A stretch of DNA of 64,000 bases from Pterobdella sp. o SKG-2022. Lineage: Eukaryota > Annelida > Clitellata > Hirudinida > Piscicolidae. The stretch lies in contig OZ038324.1 in NCBI GenBank assembly GCA_964035795.1, positions 7,752,792 to 7,816,791 of the forward strand, given 5' to 3'. Below the pieces are notes generated by a model, which did not search any database, was not told the origin of the DNA, and saw only the letters and a program-made list of their open reading frames with translations. Made by a program: the position numbers and the translations under genes. Positions 28,411 to 41,005 of the stretch are shown piece by piece. The number at the start of each line of letters is the position of its first letter. The first letter of the stretch is position 1.

Positions 28411-31400
28411 TGTTGTGATGTAACTTTTGTCGTTTTTGTTGTGTTGGGATGACGTGTTGTTTGTTGTTTTTTATTTTGTTGTTGTTTTCTTGTGGTAAAA
28501 ATAATGTCCAAAAGATCATTACTAGCACCAAAAAAACAGAACTAACATTGTAACTCTGTTACATATTTTGTTACTTTCATTTTGTGTTACTATTTAAACG
28601 TCTTATCTTAATTGTTGTAAATGCTTTTGAATGTATTTGTTTCATGTAATTGTTTTTATTTCCGTTATTTTAATATTACCATGTAATTGATTTGATATTA
28701 CCATTGGTAATATAGTATTTATGTTGTCATCATAAAATGATATAATTACGTCATCTTATGTTGTTACGTCACAATGTCGAAGATTTGTTATATTTCGGAT
28801 GTATCCTCATCATCTTTGTGTTTTTTTATTGTCATTTTTTTATTATTTTAAATTTATTAAATTTATTTTTTTTGAAAATATTATTGATTTTTTTAAACTT
28901 TATTACATTTTGTAGGATTTCATTATAGTTTCTAGGGTGGACACACTTTAAACCATCAGTTGATAGCATAACATTGAAAAATCTCAGATTCTAAATCGAA
29001 ACAAATCTTAATTTCTCTAAAAGCAAACTTAAATTACAAGTTGAAAGTTCTATGCATAGAAAAATTTTATCCAATGTGAGCGATAATATTTTAACTCCAC
29101 AATCGATGACCACTCTCCCGCATCTCCCATGCACTTTCTAGCCCTGATTACTATGGTTGCAGCTTTTTTGGGAATAACAATAATAATAATAATGATAAAA
29201 ACAATAATAATAATAAAAAAATAATAAAAAAACAAAAACATTAATACTGATGGGAAAAATCTTATTATAACATTTTAACTTAAATATCGCCCTACTTCAG
29301 TCGCCATTGACCACGAAATTCAGATTTTTCAACTAATTATCTTTTTCGATCAATTTATTTCAAATGATTTGAAAATAGCATGATCGTATAAAATTAAAAA
29401 TTCAGTTTCATTTTTTTCATTATTCTATTGTTTTTATTATTATTATTGTTTTTTATTTGTTGCTCATGCTTGCATCTATTTTGTCTTCGCTTTTCATATT
29501 TATGTTTCAATTTTATTTCTTCGGTAATATTTTTTATTTTTTGCTTTTTTTATTTATATTTTTTTTTCATTAGACTTTTCTATTCTATGATTTTCATTAT
29601 ACTTTTAATTTTGTTATATTATTATTTTTCAAATCATAATTTTTGATTTTTAATTAATGTTTTAATTATTACTTTCTAAATTATTATTATATATTTTTTT
29701 TTTGATTCTATTTATTTTAATTTATTAACCAAATATCAATAAATCCTCAAAAACCTAAACCACCCACATCAATGATTTTAGCTCCGCAACCTCAAAGCTG
29801 GCATTTTCACTCGTTATTTCTATTTTTGTGGGTGTAGCATGTTTATTTATAGTTTAATTCTGTAAATAAATTCACTTTTAAACGTGAAGAAACTTTCACT
29901 TTTACTAATTAAAAGTAAAAATATTGGAATAAAAAGAGGGTGAGAGTGTTTGAAGGACTTTTTGCAGAAGACTGATCCGGTGGAGTGTTTAAGAAAAATT
30001 TTAGAAATTATTTATGCAATGCTGCAAAGTATTACATTAAATAAATATAAATTTAAGGTAATAATACGGTGAAAAATAATAATAATTTAAATTTTCAAGT
30101 ATATTATTTTATAATAAATATTAATTATTAGCTGAAAGATTCATTGTTTAATGAAATTTTCAATCAAAATAAAATTAAATATTAATTTAAATTTTTAATA
30201 AAATATTAATTAAAATTTAATATTAGAAACTTAAGTCTCACTCCTTTTAAATCACTTCCGGGATGAATATTTTGAGTGATCTAAGCAGTTTTAGTTTAAA
30301 AATGGATTTAATCAAATGCTTGAAACTTTTCTAGTTTTAATCGATTTTTCTTTTAAACTTTTTTTCGGTGTTTTGAACGGCTTACCAGTTCTGCTGCTTT
30401 TGTTTATTTTTATTATTTTTATTCATTTAATACTTTATTATTCTTATTAACTTGTTTTCAAATATTTTTTTATTACCATTTCAATTTCTTTATTTTGTTT
30501 ATCTTTTTCGCCATTTAGTTTTTTTTATTATTTTTCAATCCATTATTTAATTAATTTTTTTTCTTATTTTCTCTTTTTTTTTTCATTATCTTGCCTCATT
30601 ATTTCCAGCCCCATGTTCACATCATTGTTTGCAAAGTGATTATCTTGGCACTGATGCAACTAGAAGATTGTCTAAATGGCCCACATCTTAAGAGAGAACT
30701 GGGTAAAAACGTTTAAAATTAATTTAAAAAGCAGAAAATACTTGCTTCTTAAAGTCTACTTTACTTGAGTGTATGAGTGGTTAAGAGATGGGGTGTAAGT
30801 AGAGTCATGAGCTGAGCGGTGGTGCGTGTAGGAAGGATGGTGACGGGAAGGTGACTGGAGCTGGGAGATGGATAAAGTCTATAAGTTAAAAAAAGGTTTG
30901 GTTAAGATGGATGGAAATACCTTGTTGCTATGTTTCACTTTGATTCATGGAAGAATTTAAGCGTGAGTCAACACAAACATACAAGTGCACACACAAACGC
31001 ACACACAAGCATATACACATACACACACACGGCACTATATAAAAGGCAAAAGATACGAAAAAAATTGATTCTAAAAAAAATTGATTTGCATTGGGAAGGT
31101 TTACTTTTGTTTGAGACAAGTTCAAAGAATTGGAAACAACAAAAATAACAACACTGTTTTAACTTAAATTAAAAAAAACGCAAAACAATAAAAAAGAATA
31201 TACTTTCATCTTCTTGTCATCCTCTCCGAAGGGTAGAAGGTAAATCACACATAATCATAACTCGATAGAAATAATAAGAATAATAAAAAACAATTCTATA
31301 ATAATAACAATAATAAGAAAATTTCTTAAGTATAAATTGAAATGAATAATAAAAATAACATGAATCAAATCAAGTTAACAACATAAATATTTATTTTTCT

Positions 31401-31584
31401 TTTTTATTATTATTCCTATTATTATTAGGACTACTATTATTATCCACAGTGTTGTTACTATTTTTAGTATAACTATCTCAATACAACCATTATCATTACT
31501 TTCATGGTTATTTATGTTTTTATTATTATTATTATTTCTATTATTTTTTAAATTTATTGTTGTATATATTATATATTATTAGAA

Positions 31585-31680
31585 GTAGTAGTAGTAGTAG
31601 TAGTGGTAGTAGTAGTAGTAGTGGTAGTAGTGGTGGTAGTAGTAGTAGTAGCAGTAGTAGTAGCAGTAGTAGTAGTAGTA
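31585..31680. repeat. Imperfect (AGT)n repeat
   Basis: About 30 AGT units with scattered GGT and GCA variants. Confidence 0.85.
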
Positions 31681-31769
31681 TTACCAATGAATCCATATTG
31701 AACTAATAATACAACCACATATCAATCATACATTATCTCCAGGCTTGAGCATCCTTCTTAAGCTTTGTA

Positions 31770-32350
31770 TTCACTTTATGTAAATGGTATTCTTGTAAAT
31801 AAAATGTTATGTAAATGGTTGTAAATAATATTTTTGTAAATGGTACGTGTATCATTCATGTAAATGTATATTTACTTGTATTTTCGTTTAATTGGTATTA
31901 TTGTTTAAATGGTATTTTTTGTAAATAATATTTCATGTAAATGGATTTTAGGTTATTTATATTTTTCGTTAATTGTATTTTATAAAAAAAAACCTTTTAT
32001 TAAAAAGATTATTTCCCTATAAACGGTATTTTTATTTTAGTGGTGTTCTTATTTAGGTGGTATCTTTATTTAAATGGAACTTTATGTGATTTACATTTTT
32101 TTGTGAATGCGTTTTATATGAATTCATTTCTTGTGAAAGGTATTTCATGTAAGCAATTTTTTTTCAAACATTAATATTTCATGGTATTTTATGTAAATGA
32201 ATTTTACATAAAAGGTATTTTACCCAAACGGTATTCTATATAAATGGTATTTTATTTAAATTTATTTTTTTGAAACGGTATTTTATCATATCGGTATTTA
32301 GTGTAAACAGTATTTTTGTAAATGGTGTTTTATGTAATTTTATTCTTTGT
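31770..32350. repeat. Degenerate tandem array of a GTAAATGGTATTTT-like unit
   Basis: The words GTAAATGGTATT, GTAAATAATATT, TTTAAATGGTATTTT and close variants recur every 14 to 40 bases. The array resumes at about 32810-32960 after unrelated DNA. Divergence between units is high, so this is an old minisatellite rather than a simple microsatellite. Confidence 0.7.
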
Positions 32351-32619
32351 AAATTCAGTTTCATGCGCTTAGTTATCGCTTAAAACCATTGGTCTCTGTG
32401 CACAAACAAATTATGTCGATTTGTTTCGTGAGGTTCCTGGACTCGCCAAGATAGATTAAAACCAATTAGAACTGAATTTCATTTAAATTAAACTGAAGTA
32501 CAATTCAAATTCAAGTAGATTAAAATGAATTAAAAATTAAATTCAAGTATATTAGTTTTCTATCCAAATAATTTTTTTATAAAAAAAATATTCTATATAA
32601 AATGCTTTAGGGATATCAT

Positions 32620-32815
32620 TTTTTCTGAATAACTTAATCGAAAAAAGCAATATTTTGATATTTTTTTGTTTCAACTAAAATTTTCAACAAATTCAACTTT
32701 TTCATAATTCATTCAGAATGAATAACCACAATGTTGAATTTGTTGAAAATTTTTGTTGAATAATATATGCATCAAAACATCGTTTTATTTGTGAAGTTAT
32801 AAAATTGGGCATTCT
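32620..32815. mobile_element. Palindromic MITE-like element inside the degenerate array
   Basis: Arms around AAAATTTTCAACAAATTCAAC and its reverse complement GTTGAATTTGTTGAAAATTTT face each other across a loop of about 45 bases. Similarity of the arms extends outward imperfectly to the TGAATAACTT / AAGTTATA ends. Length and structure fit a miniature inverted-repeat element. No flanking target-site duplication was confirmed. Confidence 0.5.
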
Positions 32816-33919
32816 ATGTAAAAATGTATTCCGTGTAACTGGTATTTATTATGAATGCTATAATTGTAAATGGTATTGTAAAAAGTATTACTGTAAATAG
32901 TTTTATTTTAAGCGGTATTATTGTAACTGGTAACCACGTATTCCATATAACTTGTATTCATCATAAATAGATACCTTCAATACATACATAGCTACCCACT
33001 AAAGCCACCTCATGCTGGAATGGAATTTGAATTACCATCCATCATCTGATGGTTCAGAAGGGGTTACCTCTTTGGGGGGTGAATAATAATTAATCCATCA
33101 TTGTTACTATAATTGTTGCAGTCTTTGTCAAATAACAAAAATATTATTGTTATTAGTTTTATTGTTACTGTTACTATCACAGTTTTTTTATCATTTTTAT
33201 TCATTTATCGTCATCTCGATACAAAGCATATATTAAAGCCACAGCACAAACATCTGCACACAACAGTAGAGCAACCGCACTCTTCCTTCAAGGATGTGTG
33301 TTTCACTGCATCATTCATCACACCACCAGATCCAACTCTAATCTTTACATCATGCACACTTTCTCTGATGCTTAGAGCTGTCTTTGCTATTTGATTGATG
33401 TTTCTTTCTAGTGTGGGACTTCGTGATATTAAGAATAAAAAAATAATAAGAAGAAAATCAATTAAAAAATAGTAAAAAAAAATGGAAAAAAAGATTAAAA
33501 AATAAAAAAAAAAAACAATAATAACCATTTAAAAATAAAAACTTATAAAAAAATCAGAAAAAATTAACAGTAACAATATCACAAATTTCTAAAAGCTGAC
33601 GTCATACGATTATATCACGTGACATAAGGTGGTTGGTTCTTAAATTATTGAGCTCTCTCGCCCACCATTACAAACAGCTGCACTCAAACCTACGACTCAC
33701 CACAACGTTGTCATTACATAGAAAAACCGGAAGATTCTAAAAGGTTCCAGAAGAGTCTAGAAGATTCCAAAAACTAATTTGTTTAAAAGCCGTTTTTACA
33801 GTGCAAATCTTGAGAACTGTTATTAAAAACACAATAAATAACTGATTTAATTAATTTTATTATCTCTGTATCAAAAGACTCGAAAGAAGAATATAGGTTT
33901 GGAGAGTTGATAGTTGACA

Positions 33920-34200
33920 ATGGCACCAACTTCCACACCACGCAAATGTTTAATTAGCATTTTTTTTTGTTTCTTTTTTATTTTTTCTTCGATTTTCCAC
34001 GCTGTATATTCAATTTCTTTTTTATCACCACTATCATCATTATCGTCGTCATCATCCTTTTTATTACTTTCATCAACATCACTATCATCATCATCATCAT
34101 CATTACCAACATTGTCACCGTCACTATTACCACCATCATCGTCATCATCATTATCGTCATCGACGTCACCATCATTATCATCACTGTCAGTATTACCATC

Positions 34201-34232
<32 letters not shown>

Positions 34233-35289
34233 CTTCATGGTCATTTTCTTCTTCATCCTCCTCATTTCCACTATCTTCTTCATCTCATTTGAAACAAACA
34301 TCAACGTCTGAGAAGCAGACTTTAATCAAATCCTTTATATCTTTTTATGATTTTTCATCATTACCATTGCTATCATCTTCTTTTTCATCACCACCATCAT
34401 CATCTTTTATTTCTCCATTTTCTTCATCTCTAAGACAACTATCATCGACGTCACCACCATCCCCTTCACAACCACAAACATCATTACCAGCATCATCGTC
34501 ACCATCATTTTCTTCACAACCACCACCATCCTCATCCTCCTCTCTAGTTCTAACAAACAGCCTACTACCAATCAATCAATCAAAAACCCAACCCCAACAC
34601 TATCTGACAACCTTTCACCATACATTTAGACCAAACTCCACAGTTCCTACTGATACGACCTTATCTACTCGATTTTTTAACCGTAGTTTTTCACCTTCTT
34701 TTATCTCACTCCACGTCCAGACACAAATCTCAAGATTTATAACAGAAAAAGTTGAGCGGCATTCAACGGATAAAAATGAGTGGAAGCATAAGAATGATAT
34801 CGAAACAAAAAAGTTGAAATTTTTTATGAAAAGAAACGCTCGCAAAAGCTGCTTTTCAGGAAAAGATGGCAGGTTTTATGACAAGCATTTGCTTCCTTTG
34901 AACAATGTTTTCAACAAAAGGCGTGAAATTAAGAATATAAAAATAAAGACACATGATAAAAGGGAAAATAAAATAAAAAAAAGCAACAACAACATCAACA
35001 ACAACTCTATCCACACCAAAGACAACCCAAAAATCACCAACATGAACAAAAACGCGAACATCAATGACATCAACAACAAAAATAACAACAAAAGCACCAA
35101 CATCAACGACGACAACATTAAAATCAACATCAACAAAACCATCAATATCAACAACAACACCAACAAAATCAACAACATCGACAACGACAATTACGAAGAT
35201 GAAGCTATGTTGATTCTGGAGGGAGATGTTTTGTTAGGTGTAATTTTGTCTGTGAGAGAGTTCAGCAAAGAGAACCTGTGTGGTCGAAG
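33920..35289 (+). CDS. mGluR-like gene exon 1: signal peptide and low-complexity insertion
   Basis: MAPTSTPRKCLISIFF starts a hydrophobic signal sequence ending near HAVYS. A Ser/Pro-rich run from a degenerate TCA repeat follows (34000-34560), then a mixed segment of about 140 residues, then an Asn/Ile/Lys-rich run from AAC/AAA repeats (34975-35190). Only the last 30 codons, ILEGDVLLGVILSVREFS to CGR, belong to the conserved ligand-binding domain. The donor follows the conserved Cys, as expected for this family. Confidence 0.85.
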
Positions 35290-38200
35290 GTTAGAGTTGG
35301 TTGTTACTCCTAATTACTGGTTGTCACTTTTTACGTTGATGGGAGTGTGGATAGATGAATTGAGGGACAAATGAATGTGTTGATGGTTTGGTAGATTGAT
35401 TAATGGGCTCGTTAATAGGTAGATAGATAACTAGATAAATAGATAATTAGACACATAGATGAATGGGTAGGCAATTGGATTAAATAATTGGCTAATAGAC
35501 TCGCAGGTTTTTATTTAAAACGAGTGCGTTGATGAATGTACAAATGGGGAATAGAATAAATTAGTTCATAGACATATAAACACATGAAGAATAAAAAAGA
35601 AAAATTCAAATTTAGAATAAATACCTGGTGAATTTAATGGAAAAACATTCCATTAACTAAATAATTTTGAAATGCACTCGCCTTGTTTTCTAAAAACTTC
35701 AAAAAATCTCTCAAAAATTTATTCTTTTAGCTGAGTTATTTTTTCTCGTTTCAAGCAGTTTTCATTTTTTTTTCAAATTTTTGATAATTTTCATAAAATT
35801 CCTCAACTCCGTTGTGGAAAGCAGAAATTTGTGGAGCAGTTTTAATTAACTCTCCCGATCTCATTAGCCACAATCATTTAATTTATACACACAAATGTAT
35901 CCACACGTAAAAATTCTTTCACATACATAGTACACAAAAGATTTTCAAAAAACAGAATTATCTCCAAAAAAACACAACCAACTACACGCAAACGTGCACA
36001 AACACTATCACACGCACACAAACAGGCGTGGAGACGGATAGCAAACAATCAAACACATGAACAGTGTCAGATGCATAGGCAAACATGGCAATAAACATAA
36101 TCACACACACCACAGTCTTCATGCAACCGCAAAACCCCACAAACAAAAACAACCTGTGGTTAATACAATTATGTTTGTAGATGGCCTGCAGTGGAATAAC
36201 AAAATTTTTGGGAAATGCTTCTAACACACAAAAACACATAAAGTCCCACACCTATTCCGCTTACCTCTCCCTCCAAACACACACACACTCACGCACAGTT
36301 TAAGAGACAAAGGGGCAGTACAGTACGTGGAGGCGGTAGTGTATGCAGTCAAGCAGGTGAACCAGGCTCGAATGCTGCCTGGAAATTTGTCTCTAGGTGT
36401 CGTCATCACGGATGACTGTGCCAAAACTGAGACTGCACTCATCAGGGCTCTGCACTTTCTGCCTGTCAACTGTGGCAATGATGCTACAGGTGGGTTTGTG
36501 GTGGTGCTGTTCATTTTTTGTGTCAGTGAGAGGGTTTTTGTATACTTTAGGTTCGTGTTATTTTTAATTTGATAAATTGAAATTTTTCATGATTATATTA
36601 TTTTTAGTGCGTGTGCAAGGAGAAAGAAAAGGGCAGAGGTTTTATGACGTGGTGGGGGTGATAGGGGCTGAAAAGTCCCCTTCCACCATGGCTGTAGCTC
36701 AGCTGATGGGTCTGGTGCAGATGCCTCAAATAAGGTTTGTGAGCCCCTGTGTATACTTCCATAATAACCTCCCAACTACCCAACCATGCAATGTTCTATA
36801 ACTAAACTTACACACACCCAACAGTCCCTTCTCGACAGGAGATATGTTGAGCGACAAAAAAAAATACCCCTTTTTCATGCGGATGAACCCTCCCAACCAC
36901 TACCAGATGAAGGCCATCATATCCCTTCTGCGCCACTTCAACTGGTCTCACATCGGAGCAGTGTATTCTGAAGGAGGGTATGGGGAGAGTGCCGTGAACC
37001 AACTGAAGAGCCTTGCGGACAAGCATGCCATCTGCATCGGAGCATCTTTGGCTCTGGGAGGCACATCTGTGTCTGAGTCTGAGCTGGATGAGGTTGGTGT
37101 ATGTAAGGCGCTGTGACTGTGTTTTCATTCATGCTGTATTTTCCATGTTTTACTTTGGAATGAATGAAGAATTTAAATTTTGATTGATTCCATTACTAAC
37201 ATAAAAAGCTGACAAAAAACATTGTCAGATGAAAGCGTTTCAATTACTTTATATGGCGCGATATAAATAAACGCCATTAACATGAAAGATTTTTAGCAAT
37301 TAAAAATTGTTGTTGAGCAGGTGATTGACAAGCTGCTCAAGTCACGTGTTGTGGTGGTTTTGTTGTTGACTGACCTCGAAGAAACGCTACGCTTCTTTGG
37401 AAAGATTCAAAAAAGACAATTAGAAGGCAGATTTACATTTATCGGTGAGTAGAGAATAATCTCATGCATATTTCACCTTGATATGAAAAAAAAATTATTC
37501 TACCAAAAAACACATGCACTAAAATAATTCTATCGATTCATATTATTTTAGCATTTGAAGCCTAAAACTACATAACACCCACCACCATCACATAATGATG
37601 AATAGGAGGGGATGGCGTTGCTATGAATCTTGATGATTTGGAAGGGGTGGAAGAGGCGGCAGTAGGAGGCCTAAATTTGAGATCTTTTTCTGCTCCAGTT
37701 GACGAGTTTTATAACTATTACGAGCATTTAACTGCGTGTAATTCATCGTATAACCCTTGGCTGAAACAAATGTGGAGAGAGTTTTATTCTAAAGAGGTAT
37801 TGTTTTTTTAGTTTTAAAAACATTTCTTTTTGACAAACATTGTGTTTTTAAGAATGATTCAAGGTAAATACAGAATTATTGAGAAATAATTATTTATTCA
37901 AAGCTAACGGAAAACGGGACAAGAAATAATTTACACTGTTGTGCTGATTGTATGCCGACATTGTTTGCCAATACAAGCTCCACATGCCAACAATGTGCTC
38001 ATCTCAATGAAACCTTCAAAACCAACATCACCACCAACAAAACTTTTTCCAGCATTCCACTTTGCACATCTCGAAACAACACCTTCACCATTCAAAAACA
38101 ACACCAACAGCTCTCATTTGTATGCTCTCAACGCATCAAAGATATGCCTGATTACTCGAGAGACAAGAGTCTGTCTGTGTTTATCGATACAGTAAACGTG

Positions 38201-40208
38201 TTTGCTAATGCCATAAAAAGACTCATCCAATCATCGTGCTCTTCTTTGGCTATGAGTCATGATGCTGATGCTAAGAAGGGGATCAACGTTGAGAAAGATG
38301 GGTGCTCAAACGGTTGTGAAGTTTTCAAGACGAACCGATCTCGCCGTCTCTTGCAGTGTTTGAGTGGACCCAAGTTGTTGAAATTACTTCTTGAGACCAA
38401 TATTATGGCAAACAATGGCGAAATTAAATTTGACGAAAATGGCGATTTAAAGGGAAAATATGAGGTTTTAAATTATCAAAAAAAAATCAACAGTGAAGGC
38501 AGGCAGGTCTATGTGAGCACGAGGGTTGCGGTGTGGGACATTGCCAATGAAAATTTTGAAATTAATGCCTCGAGTATTATGTGGAATGTGAAGGATGTTG
38601 AAGAAGAAAAAGAAGAAGATGAAGATTTTGTTGATTTCTCAGAAAAAAATTCTTTGACAAAAAAAGATTCCAAAACCTACAAGAAAGAACATCCATTGGG
38701 TATCTTCCCATGGTTTATACCAACCACATGGGGCACTTTAAAGCAGGAGCGTGTTGGAAGGAAGAAAAAAGGGAAAAAGAAATCGAGGGTGCCTGTATCA
38801 GTGTGTGGGAGAAACTGTGACAAAGGAGAGGTATACTCCTTCTTCAAAGATGCTTGTTGTTGGCAGTGCAGGCGCTGTGGGCCAAATGAAGTCACTGTAC
38901 AGAACAATACGAGGTTCGTGGTGTTTTCAATATTTATTTTTTATTTTTTCCATTAGCATGATTAAGAATGATAAGCTTCGATTGACCACAGATGCAAAGC
39001 ATGTCCCAAGTTTTTTTGGCCTGACATTCAAAACTTCTCCACTTGCATCGCTATCAAACCTTTCTCCCCTAACTGGACAGACCCTCTGGTCGTTTTGGTG
39101 GCTTCTTTTGCTAGTGTTGGAGTCAGCGGGTGTGTAATTGTTGCAGTCTTTTACATCAAACACAATTCAAATCGCCTGATCAAAGCCACGAGCAGAGAAT
39201 TAAGTTATTTCATGTGGGTGGGAATTTTGTCCCAATATCTCTTGACTTTTTTCGTTTTTGCTAAGCCAACCAGATTGGTTTGCTATACCAGATTCATCGG
39301 TTTTAACGTCAGTTTCAGCACTGTATATGCTCCTTTGCTCACCCGAACCAACCGGATATACCGCCTTTTTAAGATCGACAAAGCTCTCAAACCTCCCAAG
39401 TGGACTTCGCCTTTTTCTCAAGTCCTCATTGCATCGTGTCTGGTGTTCGTGCAGGTCTGTGTTTTTTTATCCAACTTGAAAAAGTTTTATTTTTACCAAA
39501 AATGGACAGGTGATGATAAACTTCGTGGCGATAAGTTGCGGCAGTGAGAAGCCAGAAGAGAGTCTTAACATGCCAATGCCCCTGCAGGAAGCCACAGTGG
39601 AGTTAAACTGCTTGAACCCTCTTTCTGGCTTGGCTTTCTCTCTCACCTTCAACATTCTACTCGTTGCAGCATGCAGCTATTACGCCTTCAAGACTCGATG
39701 TCTGCCTGACAACTTCAATGAATCTCGATGCATCGTCTTGTGCATCTACACTACCTTCATCATTTGGCTGGTCTCAGTTCCTTCTTATCTGACCACCACC
39801 CGAGCATACCATCAATCTATTGTGTTGGCAGCTGCCCTCCTTCTCAACCCCTCCGTCGCTCTGATGACGTTGTACGTTCCCAAGATATATGCCCTCACCT
39901 ACATGCATCGATTCAATGGTGGCTACAGAAGACGAAAAAGAACGTTCGGAGGTGCTTTGAAAAGCAAAGAGAGTAATGGAAAGGTGAAAAACATGATAAA
40001 CAAGGTATCTGATAACACTCGAAACCAACTCTCTATCAGAAATTTTGATCACTTGGATATTAAGACTCTTGAATGTTACAACCTCACTGACAATGTGAAG
40101 AGCTTGTGGAATGGGCCAAGCTACTTAGTGGGGCACGAAAGTTCTCTGAAAGAGCTCGCCATGAAAAGCAAGCTTAGAGTGATTGACGAAGAAAATTCTG
40201 ATGTTTGA
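33920..40208 (+). CDS. Metabotropic glutamate receptor-like class C GPCR
   Basis: Nine phase-consistent exons: 33920-35289, 36299-36489, 36608-36734, 36825-37092, 37321-37444, 37606-37796, 37904-38913, 38992-39454, 39510-40208, about 1480 residues (typical mGluRs are about 850-1200). Order: signal peptide, about 400-residue Ser- then Asn-rich insertion, bilobed ligand-binding domain, cysteine-rich NCD3G linker, seven-helix domain, short tail. Diagnostic stretches are CGRSLRDKGAVQYVEAVVYA, EGGYGESAVNQL, FDENGDLKGKYEVLNYQ, CGRNCDKGEVYSFFKDACCW and KATSRELSY before helix 2, then LLTRTNRIYRLF in helix 3. It would sit in the plasma membrane and signal through G proteins as a dimer. The ligand is uncertain because some glutamate-contact positions differ. 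The start was chosen as the ATG before a clear signal peptide. Confidence 0.93.
34021..34300. repeat. Degenerate (TCA)n repeat within coding exon
   Basis: TCA/TCG/CCA triplets, read as Ser/Pro in the receptor frame. The other frames read Ile/Thr or, on the minus strand, Met, and are shadows. Confidence 0.8.
36299..38770 (+). CDS. mGluR-like ligand-binding domain exons
   Basis: Six exons plus the start of the seventh form the bilobed Venus-flytrap fold. The Thr of the PQIS-x-x-x-T motif (here FSTGDMLSDK), the Tyr of GGYGES and the Asp of IGGDG are kept. The Asp after VVPxD is replaced (PPNHYQ), and the Lys before the VFIDTVN helix is shifted by one. A Lys/Asp/Glu-rich insertion (38590-38700) precedes the cysteine-rich linker. 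Confidence 0.9.
38771..40208 (+). CDS. mGluR-like cysteine-rich linker and seven-transmembrane domain
   Basis: The NCD3G segment VSVCGRNCDKGEVYS to CCWQCRRCGPNEV continues across an intron to RCKACPKFFWPD. Helix 1 is PLVVLVASFASVGVSGCVIV, helix 2 SYFMWVGILSQYLLTFFVF, and helix 3 follows CYTRFIGFNVSF. A small intron (39455-39509) splits helix 4. The last exon carries loop 2, helices 5-7 and a tail of about 90 residues that lacks an obvious Homer-binding PPxxF motif. Confidence 0.92.
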
Positions 40209-41005
40209 ACAAATTCTTTTGTTTAAGTCTCGCGTGTAAAAAACTATTTTTGAGAAATATATGTAAAATCTTGATTGTAATTTGAAGCCCTCTTTAGTAT
40301 CCAAGACTAGCATCGGATTTTTTAATATTTCACCAAAAATCTAATTTATATCACTGGTCGTTGCTTGAGAATTCTCACTTAATTAGTTGTACCAATCTTA
40401 AAGATTAATCTTTACTTCCTCTTGTAATATTCCTTTATGAGTCTGTGCTTCTAACAAACCAATCTCACTGTTTACTCACGCCGTTGTATTGAAATCGTGT
40501 CATTCTAGCCTAAAAATTGTGATTGAAAATACATTTTTTACTTCAAAATTGATTATTGTTTTAATAAATATAACCGATGTGTTGTTTCATGTGAGTTCCC
40601 GAGGGTTTTTTTAATAAGTTTTACATGAAAGAAGAGAAGCAATCGAACTTCTCTTTATTTCTAAGTATTTGCTGAAAGACTTTAAAAAATTTTAGTATTT
40701 AATTAAATGCCATTTTTATTCCTACACACAAACTAGCATTATTCCAAACTGCAGGTTTTAAACATTACCTACTTGAATTAATGTATTCAACTGAAATTTT
40801 CAATCATCAGCACTTGATATATACTTAAAATATGTAAAAAATTCCTATAGACTATTAAACAAATGAGATTAAAAATGTGGCCATATTTGCATATAAAAAT
40901 TAACCGAATCTCAAAAACTATTATTATTTTAATAAACTCCAGAATTTTGAAAAACTACAAATAAATCCAATAGTGCAAAAAATCCTTGGTGACCAACAAA
41001 GCAAT
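40209..41005. other. Convergent intergenic spacer
   Basis: Holds the 3' ends of the plus-strand receptor gene and the minus-strand cytochrome c gene. The two stop codons are under 800 bases apart, so their 3' UTRs may approach or overlap. Confidence 0.6.
40563..40568 (+). terminator. Candidate polyadenylation signal of the mGluR-like gene
   Basis: AATAAA 355 bases after the stop codon, followed within 30 bases by GT-rich sequence (GTGTTGTTTCATGTG). Position and context fit a poly(A) site. Confidence 0.45.

Larger units (their letters stand above)
28411..33919. other. Intergenic region with 3' sequences of the proteoglycan gene
   Basis: The first few hundred bases must include the CSPG4-like 3' UTR; no classic AATAAA stood out close to the stop. 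A perfect hairpin (ATATTACCA-T-TGGTAATAT) lies at about 28694-28712. The rest is AT-rich, with an AGT microsatellite, a degenerate GTAAATGG array and a palindromic element. No further genes were seen. Confidence 0.5.

Noticed and set aside
30928..31148. 72-codon frame with His/Thr-rich start
   Set aside because: Short, overlaps a CACA-like stretch, no splice context and no recognisable homology.
33967..34311. Ile/Thr-rich and Met-rich frames overlapping the receptor's first exon
   Set aside because: Alternative frames of the TCA repeat; the Ser-reading frame is the one continuous with signal peptide and binding domain.
39455..39509. Frame VCVFLSNLKKFYFYQKW as an insertion in helix 4
   Set aside because: It is a 55-base intron. 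Splicing joins VQ to VMINF in phase and restores the usual helix 4 to loop 2 sequence.
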